Assembly: GCA_016214345.1 (NCBI GenBank)
Contig: JACROR010000029.1
Location: forward strand, 1 to 38,536
DNA: 38,536 nt
Direction: 5' to 3'
Source of the DNA: Candidatus Niyogiibacteriota bacterium
GTDB taxonomy: Bacteria > Patescibacteriota > Minisyncoccia > JACROR01
Under the pieces are notes generated by a model, which saw nothing but the letters and a program-made list of their open reading frames with translations, did no database searches and was not told the DNA's origin. The position numbers were made by a program, and so were the translations under genes. Position 1 is the first letter of the stretch, and each line of letters opens with the position of its first letter. Positions 1 to 8,165 of this stretch are shown here, in pieces.

Positions 1-1
1 A

Positions 2-232
2 ATCAAAAATGCTTTTGAAATGACGGATTCCGTAACCGGCGATATTTATTGTGTGCGAATTTCCAACGGCGAATGGAACAAGTTTAAGGGCACTTGCGGG
101 GAATATGTGGCCACGCCAGCGCCGGTCGTAGAATCGGCGCCTATTGATATCACGACAACCACCCCAATTTCAACATTGAATGTTGAAATGGCCTCCACCA
201 CAGATAAATTTGCGCCGATTGATCAACCTTAA
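2..232 (+). CDS. C-terminal fragment of a protein truncated by the window edge; Thr/Pro-rich tail
   Basis: Reading frame is open to the left edge and stops with TAA at 230-232; followed by an inverted repeat. Confidence 0.5.
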   Translation: MKNAFEMTDSVTGDIYCVRISNGEWNKFKGTCGEYVATPAPVVESAPIDITTTTPISTLNVEMASTTDKFAPIDQP

Positions 233-238
233 TTATTG

Positions 239-301
239 CCAAGGTGCCACCCTGGGTTAGAGCACATTAATTGCATCAACATTGCCAGGGTGACACCTTG
301 G
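239..301. repeat. Inverted repeat CCAAGGTGCCACCCTGG...CCAGGGTGACACCTTGG (17-nt arms, 1 mismatch); GGTGCCACC-family palindrome, possible terminator
   Basis: Arms read directly; lies just after the stop codon at 232. Confidence 0.7.
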
Positions 302-324
302 AATTTGTTGCTTCAAATGTATAA

Positions 325-347
325 ATACATAGGTGCCACCTATGTAT
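325..347. repeat. Palindrome ATACATAGGTGCCACCTATGTAT
   Basis: Perfect 11-bp arms around one central base; shares the AGGTGCCACCT core with copies near 22.3 kb. Confidence 0.75.
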
Positions 348-432
348 GTGGATTTGCCTTGTTTGCCTTTAACAAAACGCGTTTATTGTGGTATCATTAA
401 AAAGTTATTAAGCATTAAATAGCCAAACAATC

Positions 433-891
433 ATGGATAACGATTTAATGTCAAAAAGGCCATATTGGAAAGAAGTTTTCAGATTTTATTTCGCGCCCGT
501 GTGGCAGTCGGCGCTTACCATTTTGTATCTTTTATTTTTTCTGTATTTCGCGATATTTTATTCGGGTAATGTCTGGACAGCGATTAAGTTTATATTGTAC
601 ACGCTTGCCCAGTCCGGCTCTTTGCTCGGTTTGGCGTATCTTTTTTGGGGCGTTATCTTTTTGATAACTTTGATCATTCCTTTTTCCGTGAGCGCGTACG
701 CCATGCTTTTATTGTATGATGTATGGATACAGAATTGGAGCAAAAAAGATAAAATATTTGGAACCGCTCTGCTCATTCTTTTAGTTCCCATAATTATAAT
801 TTTGATGGATGACGTGGTGAGGGTGGTCGCCAGCCAAGGTGTGCTGCGTTCATTTGTGGAAGCGAACAATTTGAATATAAGCGGTAAATAA
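433..891 (+). CDS. Hypothetical membrane protein, several TM segments
   Basis: 152-aa ORF with long hydrophobic stretches, followed by a terminator hairpin. Confidence 0.65.
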   Translation: MDNDLMSKRPYWKEVFRFYFAPVWQSALTILYLLFFLYFAIFYSGNVWTAIKFILYTLAQSGSLLGLAYLFWGVIFLITLIIPFSVSAYAMLLLYDVWIQNWSKKDKIFGTALLILLVPIIIILMDDVVRVVASQGVLRSFVEANNLNISGK

Positions 892-905
892 TACGCGTAT
901 AGAAT

Positions 906-938
906 AAAAATCCCCCCGCCATAGGCGGGGGGATTTTT
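906..938. terminator. Bidirectional intrinsic terminator between convergent genes
   Basis: AAAAATCCCCCCGCC-ATA-GGCGGGGGGATTTTT. Confidence 0.85.
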
Positions 939-949
939 ATTTATTTATT

Positions 950-2722
950 TTACACTTCAATCATTACCGATAGAACCATGGGCCGCTTTTCGGTTTTGGT
1001 GAATAAATACTGGCCTAATCGCTCTTTTAGGGTGTCTTTGACGTATTCCCAGTTAACGGGATGCATGTTGGCGGTGGTCTCTTCTATGATTTTGAGCGTT
1101 AATTGTCTGGCTTCATACAAGAGCTGTTTGGATTCACGAAGATATATGAATCCGCGTGAAATTATATCCGGAGATCCTTTGACTTTGCCCGTGGTGCTAT
1201 CTACCGCGGCGATCACCACGAAAATGCCGTCTTCCGCGAGCGCTTGCCGGTCGCGGAGCACCACCTCTTGCATGTCGCCCACGCCCAAGCCGTCCACCAT
1301 GACATAATTGGCGGGGACGCGCTCTTTGGTAAGTTTTACTTCCGTTTTGTAGGCCTCCACCACTTGTCCGTTATCTGCGAAAATAAGCTGATTGTCTTTC
1401 ATGCCGGTTTGTTTGGCGATTTTTCCGTGGATTTTGAGAAACGCGTGATTGCCTTCAATGGGCATTAAGTACCGCGGCCTTGTAAGATTTATCATCAATT
1501 TCAGATCTTCTTGTTTGGCGTGGCCTCCGGCGTGAATGTCCAACATTTTGTAATTTATGACCTCGGCTCCGTCACGGTAAAGTTTGTCCGTCAAATGCTG
1601 GACTGAGCGTTCATTGCCGGGAATCACCGATGAAGAAAACACCACCGTGTCGCTCGGCTGAATGCGAAGATATTTGTGCCGTTTGTCCACTATGCGCATT
1701 AAGACGGCGTTATCTTCGCCTTGCGCGCCTGTGGCCAAAATTATTACTTTGTGCGGAGGGTAATTGGGCGCTTCTTGCACGGGAATGATGGTTTTCTTGT
1801 TGAATTTCATGTAGCCCAGGCGTACGGCTATTTCAATGTTGGTTTTCATGGAATATCCTTCAATGACTACTTTCTTTTTGTGTTTTTCCGCCAGTTGTAT
1901 GATCTCGTTCAAGCGTCCGAGCAGCGACGCGAAGGTGCCGAAGATAAGGCGGCCTTTAGCGTCTTTTACGATGGTTTCTATTTCCACGGTGATGTCTTTT
2001 TCGGAAAACTGGCTGCCTGCTTCGCGGGCATTGGTGCTGTCCGACATCAAGAGAAGAACATTTCTTTTTCCCAGAGTTTTTATTTTTTCTATGTCGGTTT
2101 TACCGGCGATGTCGGACTTAAGGTCCAGCTTGAAATCTCCGGTATGGACTATGATCCCGACCGGCGTGGTGACAATGACTCCCACGGATGCCGGTATGTT
2201 GTGAGAGATCCCGTAAAATTCCAGTTGAAACGGACCAAGTTTTATTTTGCTTTTATTGTCTACTTCTTTGAGATTAAGGGGCGCTCCCGGGCTGTTGTCG
2301 TCTTGGCGTTTTTTGATTATAGCCAGAGTCAAATCCGTGCCGAAGAGCGGAATGTTCCTTCCCAGTCTGGGCATAAGATGCGGAATGCCGCCTATGTGGT
2401 CATAGTGCGCGTGCGTTATGATCACTCCTTTTATTTTGTGGCGCTTGGGTATGAGAGAGGCCACGTTGGGAATTATATAGTCAATTCCCGGCATGTTGTC
2501 TTCGGGGAATTGAAGCCCCATGTCAATTATTATGATGTCGCCGTGGTAGGAAGAGCCCGGTTCGTAGTATTCCAGATACATCATGTTTCTGCCCACTTCT
2601 TCCAGGCCGCCCAAGGGTACTACGCGCACATGCTTGTCTTTGCGCGTATTTGGAGCGTTGTAAAAACGGACTGGGTTTTGGCGCCTGACCGGAGAGTCGG
2701 CGCGTCCTCTGTTTGTTATCAT
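950..2722 (-). CDS. rnj: Ribonuclease J family (metallo-beta-lactamase/beta-CASP)
   Basis: VPLGGLEEVGRNM, THAHYDHIGG, HTGDFK, SDSTNA, DIHAGGHA, PIEGNHAFL motifs. Confidence 0.95.
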   Translation of the reverse strand: MITNRGRADSPVRRQNPVRFYNAPNTRKDKHVRVVPLGGLEEVGRNMMYLEYYEPGSSYHGDIIIIDMGLQFPEDNMPGIDYIIPNVASLIPKRHKIKGVIITHAHYDHIGGIPHLMPRLGRNIPLFGTDLTLAIIKKRQDDNSPGAPLNLKEVDNKSKIKLGPFQLEFYGISHNIPASVGVIVTTPVGIIVHTGDFKLDLKSDIAGKTDIEKIKTLGKRNVLLLMSDSTNAREAGSQFSEKDITVEIETIVKDAKGRLIFGTFASLLGRLNEIIQLAEKHKKKVVIEGYSMKTNIEIAVRLGYMKFNKKTIIPVQEAPNYPPHKVIILATGAQGEDNAVLMRIVDKRHKYLRIQPSDTVVFSSSVIPGNERSVQHLTDKLYRDGAEVINYKMLDIHAGGHAKQEDLKLMINLTRPRYLMPIEGNHAFLKIHGKIAKQTGMKDNQLIFADNGQVVEAYKTEVKLTKERVPANYVMVDGLGVGDMQEVVLRDRQALAEDGIFVVIAAVDSTTGKVKGSPDIISRGFIYLRESKQLLYEARQLTLKIIEETTANMHPVNWEYVKDTLKERLGQYLFTKTEKRPMVLSVMIEV

Positions 2723-2765
2723 TATGATTAAAATTTAGTTTATAATTTTTTTTAGTTTTTTATTG

Positions 2766-2858
2766 GTGTCGGAGGGGGGATTTGCCCGCCCAGGGCGGGT
2801 CCGCCCTGGGCGGAAACCCTTAAGCCTTGCGGTCACTAGCTCCCTTGTCCCGTTAGAA
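2766..2858 (-). pseudogene. tRNA-Leu-like 3' half interrupted by a GC palindrome
   Basis: Minus strand GGGAGCTAGTGACCGCAAGGCTTAAGGGTTT-[CCGCCCAGGGCGGacCCGCCCTGGGCGG]-GCAAATCCCCCCTCCGACA; matches the 3' part of the intact tRNA-Leu at 2862-2946. Confidence 0.7.
2786..2813. repeat. GC palindrome CCGCCCAGGGCGG-gt-CCGCCCTGGGCGG
   Basis: Perfect 13-nt arms with a 2-nt centre. Confidence 0.85.
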
Positions 2859-2861
2859 ATG

Positions 2862-2946
2862 TGTCGGAGGGGGGATTTGAACCCCCATGACCTTGCGGTC
2901 ACTAGCTCCTGAAGCTAGCGCGTCTGCCGATTCCGCCACTCCGACA
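2862..2946 (-). tRNA. tRNA-Leu (anticodon CAG)
   Basis: Minus strand TGTCGGAGTGGCGGAATCGGCAGACGCGCTAGCTTCAGGAGCTAGTGACCGCAAGGTCATGGGGGTTCAAATCCCCCCTCCGACA; loop TTCAGGA, long variable arm, T-arm and acceptor pair. Confidence 0.93.
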
Positions 2947-2950
2947 TATT

Positions 2951-3015
2951 TCTAATGGGATGAACTAGCGCGCCTGCCTGCCGGTAGGCAGGTCTGCTAA
3001 TTTCACCACCTGTCC
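2951..3015 (-). pseudogene. tRNA-Leu-like 5' half interrupted by a GC palindrome
   Basis: Minus strand GGACAGGTGGTGAAATTAGCAGAC-[ctgcctaccggcaggcagg]-CGCGCTAGTTCA; resembles the D-arm and 5' anticodon stem of tRNA-Leu. Confidence 0.65.
2973..2992. repeat. Short palindrome CCTGCCTGCCGGTAGGCAGG
   Basis: Self-complementary; related copies at 16.2, 24.5, 24.7 and 25.1 kb. Confidence 0.75.
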
Positions 3016-3016
3016 T

Positions 3017-4771
3017 TCATTTCAGCAGAAATTTCCATACTTTTTTGGTGTCTATGTACCACTGATTTACTTTCGCGAATCTTTCGGACGATGCTGTGAT
3101 GTGCGTTGTATCGTTACCTTTGAGGTAGTTTGGCGTGGCATATAGATAGTATGGAGAGTAGAGGAATATGGCCGGGATGTCTTCCAGTATTTCTTTTTGG
3201 AATGCTTCATATTTCTGCGCTTGTTTTTTGGGGTCGGATGTGGCGCGAGCGTCTTCCAGCAGGCGATCCACCGCAATATTGGCGTAAAGCGCGATATTCA
3301 ATCCCGGATCATTGCGTTGCGAAGAATGCCAAAAAGCGAAAGGGTCGGGATCGTAGCCCGCGACTTCTCCGAAGAGCAGCGCGTCGTAATCCCTGGGCCT
3401 TATGATATTTTTGTCAAAATCTCCTATGTCAAAAGTTTTAACTTCCGTTTTGATTCCAATGGCTTCCCACATGCTCTTTAACATTTCCGCCGTTGCCACC
3501 AAGTCGGGCGTCATGGAGGTGGAGAGTGTTATGGCAAGCTCCGTCGTGACCTTTTTATTGGTTTTTTCAAAAAAGCCGGATGAATTTTGTTTCCATCCCG
3601 ATTTTTCCAGAAGTTTTTTGGCCGCTTCCGGATCGTAAGTTTTTTCCTCGGTGGCGCCGGTATTCATGGAACCGAAAGTCCCCGGAGGAATGGGGTAGGA
3701 AATAATCGTTCCGTAGCCGTCCAGAATTTCGTTTACTATTTTTTCTTTATCGGTGGCCAGAAGCAGGGCTTTTCTTACGGAATAGTCGGCCAGCGTTTTA
3801 TTTTTATTTTGATTGAAAAATACGCCGAATATGCGGGACAGGGTCATGGTTCGCACGCCGCTTCCGCGGCGCAGCGCTTCAGTTACGTTCTTGGGCGATA
3901 TGGACCCCATGCTTTTAATGTTGTTGTTCAGGTAATTTGCCAATAGTTCCGACTCGGATTTATAAAAGTTAAGAACCATATTGGTTATGTACGGCTTGCC
4001 CAGAGCATAATCGTTAAATGATTCCAGCGCGTACGAGTTTATTATGCCGGAAGAATTTCTATAGATTTTTTTTATGCGATAAGGTCCCGCGCCTACCGGC
4101 TCAATGTTAAACTGACTCAGGCTTATTTGGTCCGGAGTGATATCCTCCCAAATATGTTTGGGCAATATTTGCAACGTGGCATTTTCCAAAAATGGGGTAT
4201 AGGGCTTTTTTAAAATGAATTTGATGACGCGCGGATCTTGGACTTCTACTTCCACGCCTTCCCAGTTGGCTCTTTTTGGGCTTTTGATGAGCGGCGTTTT
4301 AGCGGCCTTTATGGTAAAGGCCACATCTTCCGTGGTGATCGGTTGTCCGTCATGCCAAACCAGACCGTTTTTCAAAGTAAATGTGTAGGTAAGGCCATTC
4401 GGGCTTATGGCGTAACTTTCCGCCAATTCCGGCACTAACCTTCCTTGTCCGTCTGATTTCAGAAGTCCGGCATATATTAGTTGATCAATATCTTGATCCG
4501 CATCCGATATGGCTATTAGAGGATTCAAGAAGCGCGGCGTTCCCACGATTCCTTCATATATAGCGCCTCCGGGATAGGGCACTTCTACCGCCATTTTATT
4601 ATTCAAAATAAACAGCGCGCCCAGGACAGATACGACGAATACGCACACTAAAAGCAGAAAGGTTATTTTTTCTTTCGGCTTCAACGTGTGGATAATAATT
4701 TTAATTTCATTCAAGGACGGCAGATCCACGCGCTTTTTTAATGATGAGAATATTTCTTTTACGTTTAACAC
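3017..4771 (-). CDS. Oligopeptide/nickel-type ABC transporter substrate-binding protein (SBP_bac_5-like)
   Basis: N-terminal TM segment; VPELAESYAISPNGLTYTFTLKNGLVWHDGQPITTEDVAFTI; GTG start. Confidence 0.9.
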   Translation of the reverse strand: MLNVKEIFSSLKKRVDLPSLNEIKIIIHTLKPKEKITFLLLVCVFVVSVLGALFILNNKMAVEVPYPGGAIYEGIVGTPRFLNPLIAISDADQDIDQLIYAGLLKSDGQGRLVPELAESYAISPNGLTYTFTLKNGLVWHDGQPITTEDVAFTIKAAKTPLIKSPKRANWEGVEVEVQDPRVIKFILKKPYTPFLENATLQILPKHIWEDITPDQISLSQFNIEPVGAGPYRIKKIYRNSSGIINSYALESFNDYALGKPYITNMVLNFYKSESELLANYLNNNIKSMGSISPKNVTEALRRGSGVRTMTLSRIFGVFFNQNKNKTLADYSVRKALLLATDKEKIVNEILDGYGTIISYPIPPGTFGSMNTGATEEKTYDPEAAKKLLEKSGWKQNSSGFFEKTNKKVTTELAITLSTSMTPDLVATAEMLKSMWEAIGIKTEVKTFDIGDFDKNIIRPRDYDALLFGEVAGYDPDPFAFWHSSQRNDPGLNIALYANIAVDRLLEDARATSDPKKQAQKYEAFQKEILEDIPAIFLYSPYYLYATPNYLKGNDTTHITASSERFAKVNQWYIDTKKVWKFLLK

Positions 4772-4820
4772 ATTGAGTTAAGGCGGGCTTGGTGCGGCCG
4801 CGTCCGGTTTAACAACCAAT

Positions 4821-5045
4821 TTATTTAAGAAGCAGATTTATGAAGGCCGAGGCTAAAAATAGTATAGCTAATATTATGGTCGCGCAGAAAAGGATTTTTT
4901 CAAAACCGCGCCTGCTGGCGTACGAACCGCCGTCTCCGCCTCCGAAAGCGGAGCCAATTCCCGTTCCTTGCTTTTGTAGGAGAATCGCCACGATTAATAA
5001 TACCGAAATGGCTATTTGGATGTAGGGGAGAATTACTAACAGCAT
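4821..5045 (-). CDS. secG: Preprotein translocase subunit SecG
   Basis: 74 aa, two TM segments, QKQGTGIGSAFGGG motif. Confidence 0.92.
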   Translation of the reverse strand: MLLVILPYIQIAISVLLIVAILLQKQGTGIGSAFGGGDGGSYASRRGFEKILFCATIILAILFLASAFINLLLK

Positions 5046-5164
5046 TTTTATAGTATATTATTAAAAGTTAATGGAGTCAATGGCTTGTACAACTATAGAC
5101 AAGGCGGATATTTTATATTACGCTGATAAAAACCGAGTAACTTGAAAATTCAGAGGAGGTAATC

Positions 5165-6124
5165 ATGGAAACCGACCCTATTTTATTGCCTTGCGTTACG
5201 ATACCGCTTATTTTTTTGCCGGGCCAAACCGGGCAATTTACGGCCGTGTTTCAGGAAGAAGACATGCCCGTATTTCGTTTATTGTTGGATTGTTTCCAAC
5301 AGAAAAAGTCCGTCGTGTTGATGGTTCCGGAAGGCAAGTCGGCCACGCATTACTACGCTTTTAGCGCGGTGGCAATGTTGCAAGGCATGTCTCCGGCGCA
5401 AGTTGTGGCGGGTGAGAAGATGCGGTTTACTTTTAGGGTGATCGGGCGTTGCCAATTTTTAGGTTTTTCCACAAACTCGGAAAATTGCCGATTGGCGAAA
5501 GTGGCGATCTTGTCTGTTCCCGATATTGATGATGCCGCGTGGTTATCGGATGAGATGCGCGTTCTCCGTGACAACATACTGATGTTGTTAAATGATGTGG
5601 TTGACGCGTATGCCGCGTTGCCCTGGGAAGGGATTGGGGCTGTGGCGGAAACCAATGATTATTTGCGTGAAATTATTGAATCCACGGAAGCGTTAATGCT
5701 GCGGACTCAGCTTGCCATTGTAACCTTGAGATCCAATTCCGAACTTTCCTATCCAGAATATTATCACGCAGTGGCGGTGCAGTGGATGGCAAGCATTAAG
5801 GGTGATCATGCCAGACATGTTTTAGAAGCCAATGATGTAAAAGAGCAATTAGCGGGCATTCTTTTGATTCTGGATGAATTGTTGTTTAATTGCGCGCAGA
5901 TCGACGATGTCTTTAAGACAATGATAGACGCGATGTCATCCGGCAAGCCGCCTGTTAATAATAATCTTCCGGCTATGTTTGATAAAAATGGCCAGCCGTC
6001 CAAAAAGAGAGTTCAAAAAGATTTTTTGGCGGATTTGTTGGAAAAACTTGACGCTTGTGATAAACGCTTGATCGCGTTTTTAGATAAAATAGCGCGGAAG
6101 GAGGGAGATGATCGTCATGAATGA
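5165..6124 (+). CDS. Lon N-terminal substrate-binding-domain-like protein without ATPase or protease domain
   Basis: PCVTIPLIFLPGQTGQFTAVFQEEDMPVFRLLLD resembles the Lon N domain (LPLRDVVVFP...), then a helical region; no Walker motifs; strong SD (AGAGGAGGTAATC). Confidence 0.65.
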   Translation: METDPILLPCVTIPLIFLPGQTGQFTAVFQEEDMPVFRLLLDCFQQKKSVVLMVPEGKSATHYYAFSAVAMLQGMSPAQVVAGEKMRFTFRVIGRCQFLGFSTNSENCRLAKVAILSVPDIDDAAWLSDEMRVLRDNILMLLNDVVDAYAALPWEGIGAVAETNDYLREIIESTEALMLRTQLAIVTLRSNSELSYPEYYHAVAVQWMASIKGDHARHVLEANDVKEQLAGILLILDELLFNCAQIDDVFKTMIDAMSSGKPPVNNNLPAMFDKNGQPSKKRVQKDFLADLLEKLDACDKRLIAFLDKIARKEGDDRHE

Positions 6125-7352
6125 TCGTAAGCGTCGGATTCTTAACGCGTCGCCTGATGGTAAAAATGTCAAAAAGTATAAAGCAACGTTGGACCGATAT
6201 ATTGTCAGTCAAGAGCGCGCCAAGAAAAAGATTTTGGAAATCTTGTTGCGCAAAGATGCCGGAGTGAGCGCTTCCGACAAGCCGTTGGGAATCATCGCTC
6301 TCTTTGGTCCGAGCGGCGTGGGTAAAACCGAATTGGTAAAAACTCTGGCGCGCATTTGGTTTGACGATCCGTTGGCGTTGACGCTGATTGAGGGGCAGAA
6401 TTTCAAAGAACGCCATGAATTGTCCGCGCTTTTGGGGTCGCCTCCGGGATATATTGGCTTTGACGACGCATCCGGTGATCCCGCCAAAAGAAGTCCCGCC
6501 CTGCTTTCACAGGCCAAAATAGATCAACCGGGCAAACGGGCGTTTGCCGCCAAAGTTTCTAAATTGGAACAAGAAGTGGCTAAATTGGAAGCGCTTCCTA
6601 TTAATAAGGGCAATGCTTTGAAAGACGCGTTTGTGAGATCAGAAGCCGATGCTTTGCGGCAGGAGATTGCCGAGATCAAGTCTTGTTTGCGTGATGGTAT
6701 GCTCTCCATTGTTTTGTTTGACGAGGCGGAGAAGATGCATCCGGATGTTTTACAGGTTTTGTTGTCTATTTTGAATGAAGGGCGCGCGGTTTTGAAAAAC
6801 GGCGAGGTAACCGACTTTACCAGAACGGTTATCTGTTTGACGGGCAACGTGGCGCATAAAGAATTGAGTAAAATGGCGTGTGACACCCAATTGGGATTTC
6901 ATGCGTCGAATTCCGGCAAGGGCAAGCGCGATAAAAACAAAGAGGCTTTCAAGGTGGTTACCTCGGCTTTGAAAAAAGCGTTCGGAGCTCCACTTTTGGG
7001 GCGCATTGGCGACAAGAATATTATCGTGTGCCAACCACTGACTTATGATGAAATGGTGAATATTTTGGATGCCCGCGCGATCAGGGAATTGTTGGAAAAG
7101 CTTGCCAAGCATCCAAAAAAATTCACGCTTGTTATTGACGAGGCGGCTAAGAAACGCATCGCGAATGAGTGCTTCCGCAATCCGGACTTGGGCGCGCGCG
7201 CCCTGTCCAATCTGGTGGAAGAATGGATCTTGCGGCCGCTTACTTTTATCCTTGCTAAGGCGGAGGATGAAGGAGGGATCGCTGTCGGATCCAAAGTGTT
7301 CGTGGTTTTGGAAGAAAGCACGCAAAAAATAATCTTTGAGTGCGAAGAATGA
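6108..7352 (+). CDS. AAA+ ATPase resembling the D2 module of ClpA/ClpB/ClpC, with an insert before Walker B
   Basis: GPSGVGKTE, LLGSPPGYIGFDD, SIVLFDEAEKMHPDVLQVLLSILNEGR, TVICLTGN, LGARAL; overlaps the upstream stop; start may be ATG 6117. Confidence 0.9.
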   Translation: MIVMNDRKRRILNASPDGKNVKKYKATLDRYIVSQERAKKKILEILLRKDAGVSASDKPLGIIALFGPSGVGKTELVKTLARIWFDDPLALTLIEGQNFKERHELSALLGSPPGYIGFDDASGDPAKRSPALLSQAKIDQPGKRAFAAKVSKLEQEVAKLEALPINKGNALKDAFVRSEADALRQEIAEIKSCLRDGMLSIVLFDEAEKMHPDVLQVLLSILNEGRAVLKNGEVTDFTRTVICLTGNVAHKELSKMACDTQLGFHASNSGKGKRDKNKEAFKVVTSALKKAFGAPLLGRIGDKNIIVCQPLTYDEMVNILDARAIRELLEKLAKHPKKFTLVIDEAAKKRIANECFRNPDLGARALSNLVEEWILRPLTFILAKAEDEGGIAVGSKVFVVLEESTQKIIFECEE

Positions 7353-7360
7353 AAAAGCAA

Positions 7361-7395
7361 TCCCTCACCTTTTTGTATTACAAAAAGGTGAGGGA
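7361..7395 (+). terminator. Intrinsic terminator hairpin
   Basis: TCCCTCACCTTTTTG-TATTA-CAAAAAGGTGAGGGA then TTTTT. Confidence 0.85.
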
Positions 7396-7484
7396 TTTTT
7401 ATTTATAGTGTTTGCTTAATTATGGATTATTGGTTAGTGTGAAATTGATCGAAGTTTTTTGAAATTGAAAGATCAGGAGGTGGT

Positions 7485-8075
7485 ATGAATTCAGGGCAAG
7501 CCAGAAGGATGTTTTATAAAAAATTAGGCGTAATCGTGGATCTGGATGGGCGGAAAATAAGCTTGAACGGATTGATCGTGAAAGAAACCGGCTTTGTGTT
7601 TCATAAAGCCCTGCATGTTATGCAGTCAGAGTCGGTTGAAGAACCTATTACCATAAATATTTTACGAAGCGGCGGGGGTAGTTGCATTACTTCTATAATG
7701 ATATACGCCATGTTGCGTATTTGCGCGGCTCCCGTTAAAAGTGTGGTGCGTTATTATGCCAAATCCGGCGCGTGTTACATTTTTGAAGGAGCGTCGGAAC
7801 GCGTTATGATGTCAGGATCATTTGTGGAACTTCATTGGGCGGTTTTGCCGGGGTTTGACGACTGTTTGACGGTTGATGATATTAAGGTTGAATATGATTA
7901 TCTTTTGAGAATGAACAATCATATTTATAATATGATCCGCGAGCGTACCGGAATGCCCATGGGCGCCATCAAAAAACTCTGCAAGACTTCTGCGCCCATC
8001 AATCCAAAGCAGGCGATCCAGTTGGGTTTAGCCGACAAAATTGGCGGACGAAAATCTCGTAAGCATAAAAAATAA
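7485..8075 (+). CDS. ClpP/SppA-like (crotonase-fold) serine peptidase homologue
   Basis: NILRSGGGSCITSIMIYAML resembles ClpP INSPGGSVTAGMAIYDTM; YAKSGACYI; VELHWAV at the ClpP MIHQP position; TSAPINPKQAIQLGLADKI; strong SD (AGGAGGTGGT). Confidence 0.75.
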   Translation: MNSGQARRMFYKKLGVIVDLDGRKISLNGLIVKETGFVFHKALHVMQSESVEEPITINILRSGGGSCITSIMIYAMLRICAAPVKSVVRYYAKSGACYIFEGASERVMMSGSFVELHWAVLPGFDDCLTVDDIKVEYDYLLRMNNHIYNMIRERTGMPMGAIKKLCKTSAPINPKQAIQLGLADKIGGRKSRKHKK

Positions 8076-8165
8076 AAAAAGAGATATAAGCAATTTCGGT
8101 TATGCCGGAGTTGCTTTTTTATTGGCCTCGGGCTATACTGAAGAGTCAAATAAAAATTTTTGGTT

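Noticed and set aside
1721-2731. 336-aa ORF antisense to RNase J
   Set aside because: Fully overlaps a strongly conserved gene; composition is that of an antisense frame and there is no recognisable motif
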